From: JAVBWO01 sp036677375
Lineage (GTDB): Bacteria; Bacillota; Dehalobacteriia; UBA4068; UBA4997
Reading direction: 5' to 3'
Length of the DNA: 64,000 nucleotides
NCBI GenBank assembly: GCA_036677375.1
Contig: JAVBWO010000005.1
Location: forward strand, 74,052-138,051
The stretch's first letter is position 1. Every line of letters starts with the position of its first letter. A program made the position numbers and the translations under genes. The notes beneath the pieces were generated by a model. It ran no database searches, was not told the origin of the DNA, and saw only the letters and a list, made by a program, of their open reading frames with translations. Positions 1 through 7,580 of this stretch are shown one piece after another.

Positions 1-8
1 TTTTTCAT
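1..8 (-). CDS. 5' end of an outgoing gene (start codon only)
   Basis: On the minus strand an ATG at 8-6 follows a strong ribosome binding site (AAGGAGG, complement of 16-22) at a 7-nt spacing, and the next bases read Lys. Only two full codons are inside the window, so the product cannot be named. The site shows that a minus-strand gene begins at this edge. Confidence 0.6.
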
Positions 9-346
9 ATATGTACCTCCTTTTTACTTCTATCAAGGTCTTGCTCATTGCCTTCTTTCTCTTATTTCACCTCTTTTCAATGTATGCCGGGACGGCCTTT
101 GATATGTCTTGACCTCTTCATTTCAACAGTTTTCCCCAAAAAGACGAAAATTATACTTCTTTTCCTGCATTTTTTAGTATTTTGTTTCTATCCTTTGGCA
201 CAATTTGCCATGCCACTCTTCCTTTTCCCCAGCTCCTGTGCTAAACTGATAATAGATTTGTGTGAAATGAAAAGTTGTTGTTTTGACCACTGAGCCGGAC
301 GCCTTTATAAGAAGCGCTTTGGGGCAAAACAAGAGGGAGACGCTAT
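9..346. other. Intergenic region, no gene seen
   Basis: Divergent gap between the outgoing minus-strand gene and the prepilin gene. It is AT-rich and presumably carries promoters for both. The 81-codon open frame here has no ribosome binding site or recognisable motif and is not called. A GAGGGAG site just before 347 serves the prepilin gene. Confidence 0.5.
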
Positions 347-1225
347 ATGTTCAGGCAAACGAAAAAAGGATTCACTCTGATTGAGATCATCCTTGTCATT
401 GCCATCCTTGCTATTCTTCTGGCCGTTCTCATTCCCAATGTCCTGCGATATGTAAGCCGGAGCCAGGAAGCCGTCTGCCGCCAAAACCGGCGAACCATCT
501 TCCAGGCCTATGAGATCTACAAAGCGACGAAGAATCCCGACTGCACTTTGGCAGATGTGCTGGAAGGCACCGTTCCTCTTTTGACAGAACAGCATCTGGA
601 AAACGGCTGCCCCAGCGGTGGCGTCTATACCGTCAACACACAGGACGGTCATTACTTCATGATCTCCTGCTCCGTCCATAAAGATTTCACCCTGATACAG
701 CATACGCCCCCCGACAGTTACCCACCCTGGCCGGGCGTTCAGCTCTATGAATCGGCGGCGGACCGGTTGCCCAAAAGCTATACCATTACCGCCAGCGCGG
801 CGTCCTTGTCGAATCTTTATTCCATCGGCGGCTTCGCGGGTATTCTGGCTGAAACTTATACCGGCGCCGACGGCAAGACCTACGGCACCAGCGTCCAGTT
901 TGAACAAAGTGCCGGTAACAAACCCAAAAAGATCGTGGTCACTTCCTTTGAAATGCCCCAAGATCGCAGCGGTTTTGGTAACACCGGCGGCTACAGTCAA
1001 TTTACGCTGCCGGATGACGTCGACCTTTCCCAGAACTGCCAAATCTCTCTCCAGGTGGAAGATAAAGGCAACGGTAACAATAAGACCCTGACCGTTCAGG
1101 TAACGGTCAGCGGCGAAGTGGTTTTCAAAAAACAAAAAGCTATTGCTGCCGCGCCGGAAGACGCGGACGTTTATGCCGGTCTGAGGGTACCGCAGCGTTT
1201 TTCGGATTTTACAGTGGAATATTAA
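347..1225 (+). CDS. Prepilin-like protein with type IV N-terminal methylation motif
   Basis: A 292-residue protein beginning with a short basic leader and the class III signal KKG|FTLIE (cleavage after Gly8, Glu at mature position 5), followed by a roughly 20-residue hydrophobic helix and a soluble C-terminal domain with several cysteines. This is the signature of type IV pilins and type II secretion pseudopilins, which are processed by a prepilin peptidase and assembled at the membrane. The C-terminal half (from about residue 130) is unlike ordinary short pilins and may be an adhesion or jelly-roll-like domain. GAGGGAG lies 7-8 nt before the ATG. No assembly ATPase, platform protein or prepilin peptidase is nearby, so it stands alone. 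Confidence 0.85.
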   Translation: MFRQTKKGFTLIEIILVIAILAILLAVLIPNVLRYVSRSQEAVCRQNRRTIFQAYEIYKATKNPDCTLADVLEGTVPLLTEQHLENGCPSGGVYTVNTQDGHYFMISCSVHKDFTLIQHTPPDSYPPWPGVQLYESAADRLPKSYTITASAASLSNLYSIGGFAGILAETYTGADGKTYGTSVQFEQSAGNKPKKIVVTSFEMPQDRSGFGNTGGYSQFTLPDDVDLSQNCQISLQVEDKGNGNNKTLTVQVTVSGEVVFKKQKAIAAAPEDADVYAGLRVPQRFSDFTVEY

Positions 1226-1314
1226 TCTGAATATCAGAGCATGGAACAACGGTAAACAACATCCTCCGACAAATATACTGTAAGGATCAACCGGTTAATA
1301 AAATACTAAAATAC

Positions 1315-1352
1315 AAAGAAGCGGTGGTGAAAATTTTCACCACCGCTTCTTT
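1315..1352. terminator. Perfect 38-bp palindrome, bidirectional terminator
   Basis: Both halves are exact complements (AAAGAAGCGGTGGTGAAAA at 1315-1333 and its complement at 1334-1352). It lies between the converging prepilin gene and the small minus-strand gene, with T residues on both sides of the stem. Confidence 0.75.
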
Positions 1353-1359
1353 GCCCCCT

Positions 1360-1521
1360 CTAGTCGAAGTATTGTGGATCGCTTGCAAAAGTATGTTGCT
1401 CAACTTCAACCGCCAGGAACATTTTTTCTGTTTTTTGCTGCACCTTTTGTAGCTCGTCAATGACATCTGTAATTTTGTTAAACAATTGGCAGTACATTTC
1501 TTGATACCCATCCATGACCAT
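1360..1521 (-). CDS. Small acidic coiled-coil-like protein divergent from an Xre regulator
   Basis: A 53-residue open frame starting MVMDGYQEMY and ending DPQYFD. The middle (residues 13-37) is a heptad-like amphipathic helix rich in Val, Ile, Glu, Gln and Lys. GGGGG lies just before a GTG/ATG start cluster (1524/1521/1515). A different frame over the same bases (1287-1511) is longer but lacks a ribosome binding site and runs through the terminator palindrome. The gene ends just before that palindrome and begins beside an operator of the divergent Xre gene, which supports its reality. Function unknown; a partner or target of the regulator is possible. Confidence 0.65.
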   Translation of the reverse strand: MVMDGYQEMYCQLFNKITDVIDELQKVQQKTEKMFLAVEVEQHTFASDPQYFD

Positions 1522-1536
1522 CACCCCCATTTCATT

Positions 1537-1579
1537 TTAACGGATATACCGTTAAAAATCAATAACGGAATATCCGTTA
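1537..1579. promoter_or_regulatory. Two dyad operators between the small gene and the xre gene
   Basis: Two copies of AACGG-N5-CCGTT occur, at 1539-1553 (extended TTAACGG...CCGTTAA, 1537-1555) and 1564-1578. Their centres are 25 bp apart, one near each divergent start. They are the natural binding sites for the adjacent HTH protein, implying autoregulation and co-control of the small gene. Confidence 0.7.
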
Positions 1580-1602
1580 AGGCATAATAGGTTTGGGGTG
1601 AT

Positions 1603-1830
1603 ATGATGTACGAACGAATCCGCAATTTAAGAGAGGATAAGGACTTAACACAGAAAGATCTGGCCGAGCTTTTATCCATTGCGCAAACAACCTATTCCGA
1701 TTATGAGCTGGGTAAGCTGAATATCCCCGTCCCCGTCCTGATCTACCTAGCTAAATATTACAAAACCAGCATCGATTATCTTATTGGCCTAACCGATGTG
1801 GCAACCCCTTATCCACAAAAGAGGAAATAA
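1603..1830 (+). CDS. Xre-family HTH transcriptional regulator
   Basis: A 75-residue protein consisting almost entirely of an HTH_3/Cro-C1 domain: a first helix with IRNLREDK, the turn QKDLAELL, the recognition helix around AQTTYSDYE, and the usual closing PVPVLIYLAKYYKTSIDYLIGL. Two adjacent ATG codons (1603, 1606) follow a GGGGTG site. There is no extra sensor domain, so it is probably a simple repressor. The twin dyads upstream are likely operators for this protein and for the divergent 53-residue protein. Confidence 0.85.
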   Translation: MMYERIRNLREDKDLTQKDLAELLSIAQTTYSDYELGKLNIPVPVLIYLAKYYKTSIDYLIGLTDVATPYPQKRK

Positions 1831-1964
1831 GCAAATTATCCGACTGAATCATAGAACAAAGACCTTCCTGCAATTGGACTGAATCAGTAAGCAGGAACAT
1901 GGCAAAGAAGCCCCCAATCGGAGGATCATAAAATAAACAAGACCAGTAAAAACGGACAATGACA

Positions 1965-2012
1965 AAATGCCCCCCTGATATAGGATAATAAATCTATATC
2001 AGGGGGGCATTT
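1965..2012. terminator. 19-bp hairpin after the xre gene
   Basis: A perfect stem, 1965-1983 with 1994-2012, contains a C6/G6 run and has a 10-nt loop. It lies between the converging xre and punA genes. The flanks are AT-rich but there is no clean T run, so termination is likely rather than certain. The remaining 1831-2123 sequence shows no gene. Confidence 0.55.
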
Positions 2013-2123
2013 GTATATAAATAGACCAATATATCTACTTAGGGAAGCCTTTGTATATTTTATTGTTTAATTTTAGCCAATACCCCTCTTTATCATTGTC
2101 ACGGCAACGAAACCTAAGAAGCT

Positions 2124-2945
2124 CTAAATGCCGGAAATAATCAGCTTTAACAAGGCGTTGATCTGGCCCTGCATTCCTTGCGTGGTCTCATTGACTTCCT
2201 CGGCAGTGATCTTATCTTGCGATATCCCTGCTGCCATATTGCTGATGCAGGAGACGCCCAGCACTTTCAGGCCGGCATGGTTGCCGGTGATGACCTCCGG
2301 AACGGTAGACATGCCCACCGCATCGGCGCCGATCATCCCAAAAAAGCGGATCTCCGCCGGCGTTTCGAAGGAGGGGCCGTTGATACCCAGATAGACGCCT
2401 TCCTGCAAAGCCATGCCCGCCGCCGCCGCGCTTTTTTTCACTTCCTGCCGCCATTCCCTGCTGTACGCATCGCTCATATCAGGAAAACGAGGGCCGAAAT
2501 CCTCGTGATTAGGCCCGCGCAGCGGGTTATGTCCCATAAAATTGATATGATCACTAATCAGCATCAGGTCGCCTCTTTTGAATTGGGGATTGATGCCACC
2601 CGCCGCATTGGTAACAATGAGCCGCTTGGCGCCGAGACGCTTCAGCACATAAACCGGGAAGACAAGATCATCAAAGGTATAGCCCTCATAATAATGGAGC
2701 CGTCCCTGCATAACACCAATATACTTACCGCACAATGTACCACAGACCAACTGCCCCACATGACCGGGAGCTGTGGAACTGCGAAAATTGGGAATCTCAT
2801 TGTAGGGAATAGCGGTGGGCTGCTCCAGATATTGGGCAAAGTCACCCCAGCCGGAACCCAGGATCACCGCCGCTTCCAATTCCTCAGGAATACGCTGTTG
2901 GATAAAACTGCACGTAATTGCCAAACGGTCTAATCTGCCACGCAT
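2124..2945 (-). CDS. punA: Purine nucleoside phosphorylase (trimeric, PNP/MTAP family)
   Basis: A 273-residue enzyme that cleaves purine (deoxy)nucleosides with phosphate to give the base and (deoxy)ribose-1-phosphate. Family marks are the N-terminal phosphate loop ILGSGWG, the STAPGH motif, the MQGRLHYYEGY signature, NAAGGIN, the GPSFETPAEIR stretch and the VGMSTVPE block. The start is placed at 2945, where GGAGG lies 8 nt upstream; an in-frame ATG at 2987 lacks a good site. It follows deoB on the same strand, and the two form a nucleoside salvage pair: phosphorolysis, then pentose-1-phosphate isomerisation. The same order downstream of spoIIM/xerD is known in Bacillus. Confidence 0.95.
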   Translation of the reverse strand: MRGRLDRLAITCSFIQQRIPEELEAAVILGSGWGDFAQYLEQPTAIPYNEIPNFRSSTAPGHVGQLVCGTLCGKYIGVMQGRLHYYEGYTFDDLVFPVYVLKRLGAKRLIVTNAAGGINPQFKRGDLMLISDHINFMGHNPLRGPNHEDFGPRFPDMSDAYSREWRQEVKKSAAAAGMALQEGVYLGINGPSFETPAEIRFFGMIGADAVGMSTVPEVITGNHAGLKVLGVSCISNMAAGISQDKITAEEVNETTQGMQGQINALLKLIISGI

Positions 2946-3100
2946 AAAACTGCCTCCTTCACAAGATATAGCCTTTGTTTTCTCCATTCATCTTATTCGT
3001 ACTGCTCATTTTTATCTGCTTGTACTTACCGTATTTTCTAAAAACCGGCTTCCGTCTTCCAAGACCTTGCCGTCCGGCGTTCCGCCATTTTCATGATGAT

Positions 3101-4264
3101 CTATAAACCCATTTCCGGCAGCATCGATTGTCCCAAAGCCAAAGGTCCCACACCCAGCCATTGCGCCACCGTGGCGCCCAGATCGGCAAAGGTTGTCCGG
3201 CAGTCCAGATCCGCCGGTTTGCCGCCTAAAGCCAAAAGGGGTACATATTCTCTGGAATGGTCGGTGCTGGGGGTGGTAGGGTCGGCGCCGTGATCGGCCG
3301 TAATGAAAATCAAATCTTTCGGCCGGCGTTTGCCCAAGCAATCCGGCAGCATGGCGTCAAACGACTCCAAGGCTCTGCCGTATCCCAAAACATTATTGCG
3401 GTGGCCGTAAAGCATATCGAAATCCACGAAATTGGCCCAGATCAGTCCGGCATCCACCTCATCCATGGCCCGGCAGGTCTGCTGCATGATCATGACATTA
3501 TCGGCGGCTGCATAGCTTTTGCCGACACCGTCCCCGGCAAAGATATCACGGATCTTGCCAATGGCGGCCACCGGCAGGCCTGCCGCCGTTATTTTTTGTA
3601 AAAGATGCCCGGCAGGCGGCTTCAGGGAATAATCATGCCGTCCGGCAGTGCGGACAAAAGCGCCCGGTTTCCCCACAAAAGGGCGAGCGATCACCCGGGC
3701 CACCGCATGCTCGCCTTGCATGAGCTGCCGTACTTTAAGGCAGATATCATAGAGTTTTGGCAAAGGAACCACGTCTTCATGAGCGGCAATCTGAAGCACG
3801 CTGTCGGCAGAAGTATAAACGATCAACGCTCCCGTTGCCAGATGCTCTTCTCCCAAGGCTTGGATGATGGCCGTACCGGAAGAGGCAATATTACCTAAAA
3901 TATCCCGACCGCTGATGCGCCGGATCTCTTGCAGCAAGGAAGCGGGAAAGCCTTGGGGATAAGTGGGAAACGGCTTTTCCTGCAGGATTCCAGCCATTTC
4001 CCAATGACCGGTGGTGGTATCCTTGCCGGTGGAGCGTTCCGTCATTTTACCGAAAGCCGCTGTGGGAGCCGGCGCCGGCTCCACGCCAAGGAAGGTTCCG
4101 ATATGGCCCAAGCCAAGCCCCGCAAGACAAGGCAGGCGTAGACCACCTAAGGCCGTCGCGATATTGCCCAAAGTATTGCTTCCCGCATCACCGTAAGCCG
4201 CGGCGTCGGGCAAAGCGCCGATGCCTACACTGTCCATCACTAAAATAATCGCCCTTTTATTCAT
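3101..4264 (-). CDS. deoB: Phosphopentomutase
   Basis: A 387-residue cytosolic enzyme of the alkaline-phosphatase superfamily that interconverts ribose-1- or deoxyribose-1-phosphate and the 5-phosphates. Visible marks are the N-terminal metal site VMDSVGIGALPDA, the KDTTTGHWEMAG segment carrying the phospho-acceptor Thr, the cap domain in the middle, and the C-terminal metal-binding ITADHGADPTTPSTDHSRE. Length is normal for the family. It begins 14 bp after the end of xerD and precedes punA, whose product supplies its substrate. Confidence 0.95.
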   Translation of the reverse strand: MNKRAIILVMDSVGIGALPDAAAYGDAGSNTLGNIATALGGLRLPCLAGLGLGHIGTFLGVEPAPAPTAAFGKMTERSTGKDTTTGHWEMAGILQEKPFPTYPQGFPASLLQEIRRISGRDILGNIASSGTAIIQALGEEHLATGALIVYTSADSVLQIAAHEDVVPLPKLYDICLKVRQLMQGEHAVARVIARPFVGKPGAFVRTAGRHDYSLKPPAGHLLQKITAAGLPVAAIGKIRDIFAGDGVGKSYAAADNVMIMQQTCRAMDEVDAGLIWANFVDFDMLYGHRNNVLGYGRALESFDAMLPDCLGKRRPKDLIFITADHGADPTTPSTDHSREYVPLLALGGKPADLDCRTTFADLGATVAQWLGVGPLALGQSMLPEMGL

Positions 4265-4278
4265 GATTTTCGCCTCGC

Positions 4279-5178
4279 TTATTTGGCTCTGGGGTGCGCA
4301 TGTTCATACACCTGGCGCAAGTGCCCCCTGGTCAGGTGGGTGTAGATCTGTGTTGTGGAGATATCGGCATGGCCTAAAATTTCCTGCACCACCCGAAGGT
4401 CGGCACCGTTCTCCAAAAGGTGGGTGGCTACGGAATGCCGCAGCATGTGCGGGGTAACGGTAAAACCGATGCGGCAGTCCTCGGCATAGCCGTTTAAGAT
4501 TTTCCAGAAGCCCTGCCGGCTCAGGCGTCCACCCCGGCAATTCAAAAAGAGGGCATCCTCCGCCCGCTTGCTGCGGTAGAGTTTCAGGCGCCCTTCTTGC
4601 AGGTAATTATCTAAAGCCTGTATGGCATAACTGCCTAAAGGCACGATCCTTTCCTTAGAACCTTTGCCAAAAACCTGTGCATAGCCCGCCTCTAAATTAA
4701 GATCGCCGGTATTTAATCCCACCAGTTCGCTGACGCGGATACCGGTAGCGTAAAGAGTCTCCAAAAGCGCCCGATCCCGCAAACCCAGCGGCGTACTGCT
4801 GTCCGGTCGGGACAAAAGCTGCGCTATCTGTTCCTGGCTTAAAACATGAGGAAAGAGTTTGGCCAGCTTCGGGGTCTCCAAGGTGGCGGCCAGATCCTTT
4901 TTCACCAGGTCTTCCGCCGTCAGAAAATGATAAAATGATTTCAAGCAGGCGATATGCTGTGCCATGGAAGCCGGGGCATATCCCGCTTTATGCAAGGTTT
5001 CCAGATAAGCGGTAATATCCCCCCGCTCCAATTCCTCGATCTCTTTTTTGCCCAAGGTTCTGGCATATTCCGTAAAATCCCGCAAGTCAAAACGGTAGCT
5101 TTCTATAGTATTAACCGCAAGGCCCCGCTCCACGCTGGCATAAATCAGAAACTGCTCTACACTTTGCCCCAGCAGCAA
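4279..5178 (-). CDS. xerD: Tyrosine recombinase XerD
   Basis: A 299-residue site-specific recombinase that, with a XerC partner, resolves chromosome dimers at dif. There is an N-terminal SAM-like core-binding domain (about 1-90) and a C-terminal catalytic domain. The catalytic set is complete: Arg148 (ATGIRVSEL), Lys172 (GKGSKER), His244/Arg247 (PHMLRH), His270 (LGHADI) and Tyr279 (TQIYTH). The start is TTG at 5178, supported by GGGGAGG 9 nt upstream. Its position between spoIIM and deoB matches the Bacillus order, which identifies it as XerD rather than a phage integrase. Confidence 0.93.
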   Translation of the reverse strand: MLLGQSVEQFLIYASVERGLAVNTIESYRFDLRDFTEYARTLGKKEIEELERGDITAYLETLHKAGYAPASMAQHIACLKSFYHFLTAEDLVKKDLAATLETPKLAKLFPHVLSQEQIAQLLSRPDSSTPLGLRDRALLETLYATGIRVSELVGLNTGDLNLEAGYAQVFGKGSKERIVPLGSYAIQALDNYLQEGRLKLYRSKRAEDALFLNCRGGRLSRQGFWKILNGYAEDCRIGFTVTPHMLRHSVATHLLENGADLRVVQEILGHADISTTQIYTHLTRGHLRQVYEHAHPRAK

Positions 5179-5208
5179 TGCTGCCGCCTCCCCTCTTAAG
5201 GCAAAACA

Positions 5209-5247
5209 AAAAGAAAAGTGTCTTTATTATAAAGATACTTTTCTTTT
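5209..5247. terminator. A/T-rich hairpin upstream of xerD
   Basis: An 18-bp stem with one wobble pair (5209-5226 with 5230-5247) has a 3-nt loop, AAAGAAAAGTGTCTTTA against TAAAGATACTTTTCTTT. It could end transcription from the spoIIM side or act as an attenuator for xerD. Confidence 0.45.
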
Positions 5248-5274
5248 CTACATGAAAAGGAAGATTCCTTTATT

Positions 5275-5457
5275 TTAATGTTGGCGCACTCAGGGTGAGC
5301 CATCCCTGTTAAGATCCTTGACAACCACGAACAGCCCTCTCACCTCATTGGTTTTATGTTGGCGCGTTCAGATAGGCAATCCCTCTTAAAAATCTACCGG
5401 CAGTCGTGATAGCGGATATGGCTTGTGCAACCTTTCCAATAGGGTTTATGTTGGCGC
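5275..5457. repeat. Three degenerate direct repeats sharing ATGTTGGCGC
   Basis: The core ATGTTGGCGC occurs at 5278-5287, 5356-5365 and 5448-5457 (78 and 92 bp apart), each preceded by T-rich sequence. The first two also share a following CAATCCCT-like stretch and TTAA. The region 5179-5587 has no gene. There are too few and too imperfect copies for a CRISPR array. Confidence 0.55.
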
Positions 5458-5587
5458 ATTAATCAGATTTCTGCTGAAAACCGCCACAGTTACCAATAGC
5501 CATACAGCTTTGCCACGGTTTTCATGTTAAGTCCCCCCGTGGGCAGGGTCCGCCAACTTGCCCGGCATATGATTTCTATTTGATGTT

Positions 5588-5863
5588 TTACTTCAAATCC
5601 ACCACCACTTCTCCCCCCAATAGCAGGCGGTTCATTTGATCTAACCAGCTATCCGCCGGCTGCATCACACGGATGGGTTCTCCCGGCATTCCTTCCTCTT
5701 CGGTGGCAGGTTCTTCTGTTACCGCCATATAGGACAAGGCGCCGGCGTTCGCCAAATAGCCGTAAAAGGCCGGCAACGCTAACCCTACCAGCAATACCAA
5801 TACCAGGATTTTGGCCAATAAAATCGCTTTTCGTCTCGGCTTCGTTACTGCAAATAATATCAT
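5588..5863 (-). CDS. Small single-pass membrane protein after spoIIM
   Basis: A 91-residue protein with a basic N-terminus (KPRRK), one transmembrane helix at about residues 14-36 rich in Leu/Val/Ala, and an acidic extracytoplasmic tail (EEPATEEEGMPGEP). The ATG at 5863 has a GGGGGG-type site and lies 15 bp after the spoIIM stop, so the two are probably cotranscribed. I do not recognise the family. Operon position suggests, but does not prove, a sporulation-linked role. Confidence 0.7.
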   Translation of the reverse strand: MILFAVTKPRRKAILLAKILVLVLLVGLALPAFYGYLANAGALSYMAVTEEPATEEEGMPGEPIRVMQPADSWLDQMNRLLLGGEVVVDLK

Positions 5864-5878
5864 AGCTTTCCCCCCTTT

Positions 5879-6505
5879 TCAGATCAGACTTAAAACACCT
5901 TTTAAAAGAACCGGCGACACATAACCCTGAAGCCAGGCAGCTACCGCCGTCACCAGGAAGATCAAAATAAAACATCCGCTATACACACCAATACTACGCC
6001 ATAGAACCTTGCCATGCCAAAGTTTTTGGGCAAAGACAGCCGCCAAAGTTCCCGCAATAATCATAGCGGGAACCAGCAGCAGATTTTGGGGAAGCACCCC
6101 CAGAATCGCTACCAGCAAGCCGGCGGAAAGCTGTCTTCCCACCAAAAAACTCACGGAAAACCCCAAGGCAAAACCCCGCAAAAACAATAAAAGCCCTACC
6201 AGAGGAATCCCGAAGACCGAGAGTCCCAAAAACCATATGACGGCAAAGAAGCGCCAGTTCCCAGCCAAAGCCGTTCCCGTTTCTAAAGAGGAATCCATGG
6301 CAAGCTCCGGCAACGCCTTCAAAAATGTATCGGCAAAAGTACCCAGCTCACTGTTCTGCTCCGCGATATCAGCCGCCGTGATAATTCCTGCCACCAAGCC
6401 GATCAAAAGGCACAGTGCCGCTGCTAAAAGCCATAGTCCATACCGCTGCCAGACGCCTTCTCCTTTAATGCCCCGGTATGCTCCTAAGCCGGACACCGTC
6501 ACCAC
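5879..6505 (-). CDS. spoIIM: Stage II sporulation protein M
   Basis: A 208-residue integral membrane protein. SpoIIM forms the DMP complex with SpoIID and SpoIIP, which drives septal peptidoglycan remodelling and engulfment of the forespore. Visible here are an N-terminal membrane helix (about 23-46), an extracytoplasmic loop with polar residues, and the family core LLLFLRGFALGFSVSFLV followed by the GVLPQNLLLVPA segment and further helices to the C-terminus. The GTG start at 6505 follows an AGGAAGG site. It heads a minus-strand run with a small membrane protein, xerD, deoB and punA. Confidence 0.92.
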   Translation of the reverse strand: MVTVSGLGAYRGIKGEGVWQRYGLWLLAAALCLLIGLVAGIITAADIAEQNSELGTFADTFLKALPELAMDSSLETGTALAGNWRFFAVIWFLGLSVFGIPLVGLLLFLRGFALGFSVSFLVGRQLSAGLLVAILGVLPQNLLLVPAMIIAGTLAAVFAQKLWHGKVLWRSIGVYSGCFILIFLVTAVAAWLQGYVSPVLLKGVLSLI

Positions 6506-6664
6506 CTGCCTTCCTGAAAGAAATTTATGCCGGGTTGCCCACTTTTATAACTGCCGAATATTTAATCAAGTCCCAACATACATTATTAACCCAGCCTAAA
6601 ATGATAAAACCTGCCTTAACAGGCAGGCTCCTCTTTAAAAATTCATCTGAAAGGACGGTGTAAA

Positions 6665-6841
6665 ATGAAAGAAAGCCATCTTTATCTTCATCCCCAAGGC
6701 TTTACCTGCTATGGCAGCTGGCAGCAGGTGGCCTCTTGGCTGGCATTGTTATGCCGGAAATATGAAACGATAGGTGCTTTACGTGCCAGCCTGCAAAAAG
6801 ATCCTCCGTCGAAGCTTTCTTTGCCGCCCTTTTTCCAGTAG
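6665..6841 (+). CDS. 58-residue peptide divergent from spoIIM (possible MciZ-like cell-division inhibitor)
   Basis: An open frame MKESHLYLHPQGF... ending PPFFQ, with the site AAAGGACGG upstream of its ATG and a strong terminator 50 bp after its stop, so it looks like an independent transcription unit. The N-terminus carries a Pro-x-Gly turn followed by a Trp-containing amphipathic helix (residues 19-48). This resembles the layout of MciZ, the 40-residue Bacillus peptide that blocks FtsZ in the mother cell. Only a few residues match by eye, so the name is a hypothesis. The reality of the gene is more secure than its function. Confidence 0.6.
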   Translation: MKESHLYLHPQGFTCYGSWQQVASWLALLCRKYETIGALRASLQKDPPSKLSLPPFFQ

Positions 6842-6889
6842 TTTTCTATAAAAAAAGCAGGACGCTTTTGCTCCTGCCGATCAAATATT

Positions 6890-6926
6890 CCGGGGAAGCG
6901 GCTTTTATGGCGCTTCCCCGGTTTTT
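6890..6926 (+). terminator. Rho-independent terminator
   Basis: CCGGGGAAGCG (6890-6900) pairs perfectly with CGCTTCCCCGG (6911-6921), followed by TTTTT. It ends the 58-residue peptide gene. Confidence 0.85.
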
Positions 6927-6951
6927 ATGGGTATTTCTGAAAGGAAACCAA

Positions 6952-7563
6952 TTATTGGGTCAATTGGCCGTTGACAAAAACCACATCTTTATCCTTGAAC
7001 CGGATAATATCTCTTTGCATATGATTGCTGTTTTGATCTGTCGATAAATCAAAAGAAGTGCCTAAACTGAAGGTGGTTCCTATATCGTCAAAGGGATTAT
7101 GGAATACCCAGCGGGGCTTTGTAACATGTTCAAAACCAATACAAACGTCATTTTCGTCATAGATAAAATCAGCCTCACTCCACATGATCAAATCGTGTCC
7201 GTTGACAAGGCTGAACTCAATATCCATATTGCCGTTGACATAGGTGTGTATCATTGTCATTTCATCCGAATTGACCGCAAAACCCAGTACAAACAATTTG
7301 ATCAGAACAAGGCAAACCGTTATGGCGATTGCAGCGCACAATAAAACCGTTTTGAGGTTTTTTCTCCTGATTTTTTTGAGGAAATCGATTTCTTTATCCA
7401 TTACGGACGGAACCGCGTCTTCGATCTCACGCTGCATATTTTCGTAATAGGCGCTGCAATCCGCGCAGCCGGCCAAATGGTTTTTGATTTCCACATTGCT
7501 TGCTTCGCTGGTCAAGCCGTCGATATAGACAGGCAATAAATCCTTGATGATATCGCAATTCAT
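6952..7563 (-). CDS. Anti-sigma factor with zinc-finger N-terminus
   Basis: A 203-residue membrane-anchored anti-sigma factor. It begins with a zf-HC2 type domain (Cys3, then HLAGCADC giving His-x3-Cys-x2-Cys), has one transmembrane helix at about residues 73-95, and an extracytoplasmic domain of about 110 residues. Such proteins hold an ECF sigma factor at the membrane until a signal arrives. An ATG at 7584 overlaps the sigma stop codon (ATGA), but AAGGAAAGGAAG before the ATG at 7563 and the family's usual MNCDIIKDLLPxY start favour 7563. It is translationally coupled to the sigma gene. The sensed signal is unknown. Confidence 0.85.
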   Translation of the reverse strand: MNCDIIKDLLPVYIDGLTSEASNVEIKNHLAGCADCSAYYENMQREIEDAVPSVMDKEIDFLKKIRRKNLKTVLLCAAIAITVCLVLIKLFVLGFAVNSDEMTMIHTYVNGNMDIEFSLVNGHDLIMWSEADFIYDENDVCIGFEHVTKPRWVFHNPFDDIGTTFSLGTSFDLSTDQNSNHMQRDIIRFKDKDVVFVNGQLTQ

Positions 7564-7580
7564 TGGGATCTTCCTTTCCT

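Noticed and set aside
1287..1511. 74-codon minus-strand frame
   Set aside because: It runs through the perfect terminator palindrome and lacks a start site; the 53-residue frame at 1360-1521 fits better.
2178..2933. 251-codon plus-strand frame opposite punA
   Set aside because: Shadow of punA; its own product has no motif and the minus-strand protein is fully conserved.
5275..5457. CRISPR array
   Set aside because: Only three imperfect repeats with unequal spacing, no constant-length spacers and no cas genes.
6505..6545. Sigma-E promoter for spoIIM (CATAAATT)
   Set aside because: The -10-like sequence is so close to the GTG start that transcription would begin inside the ribosome binding site.
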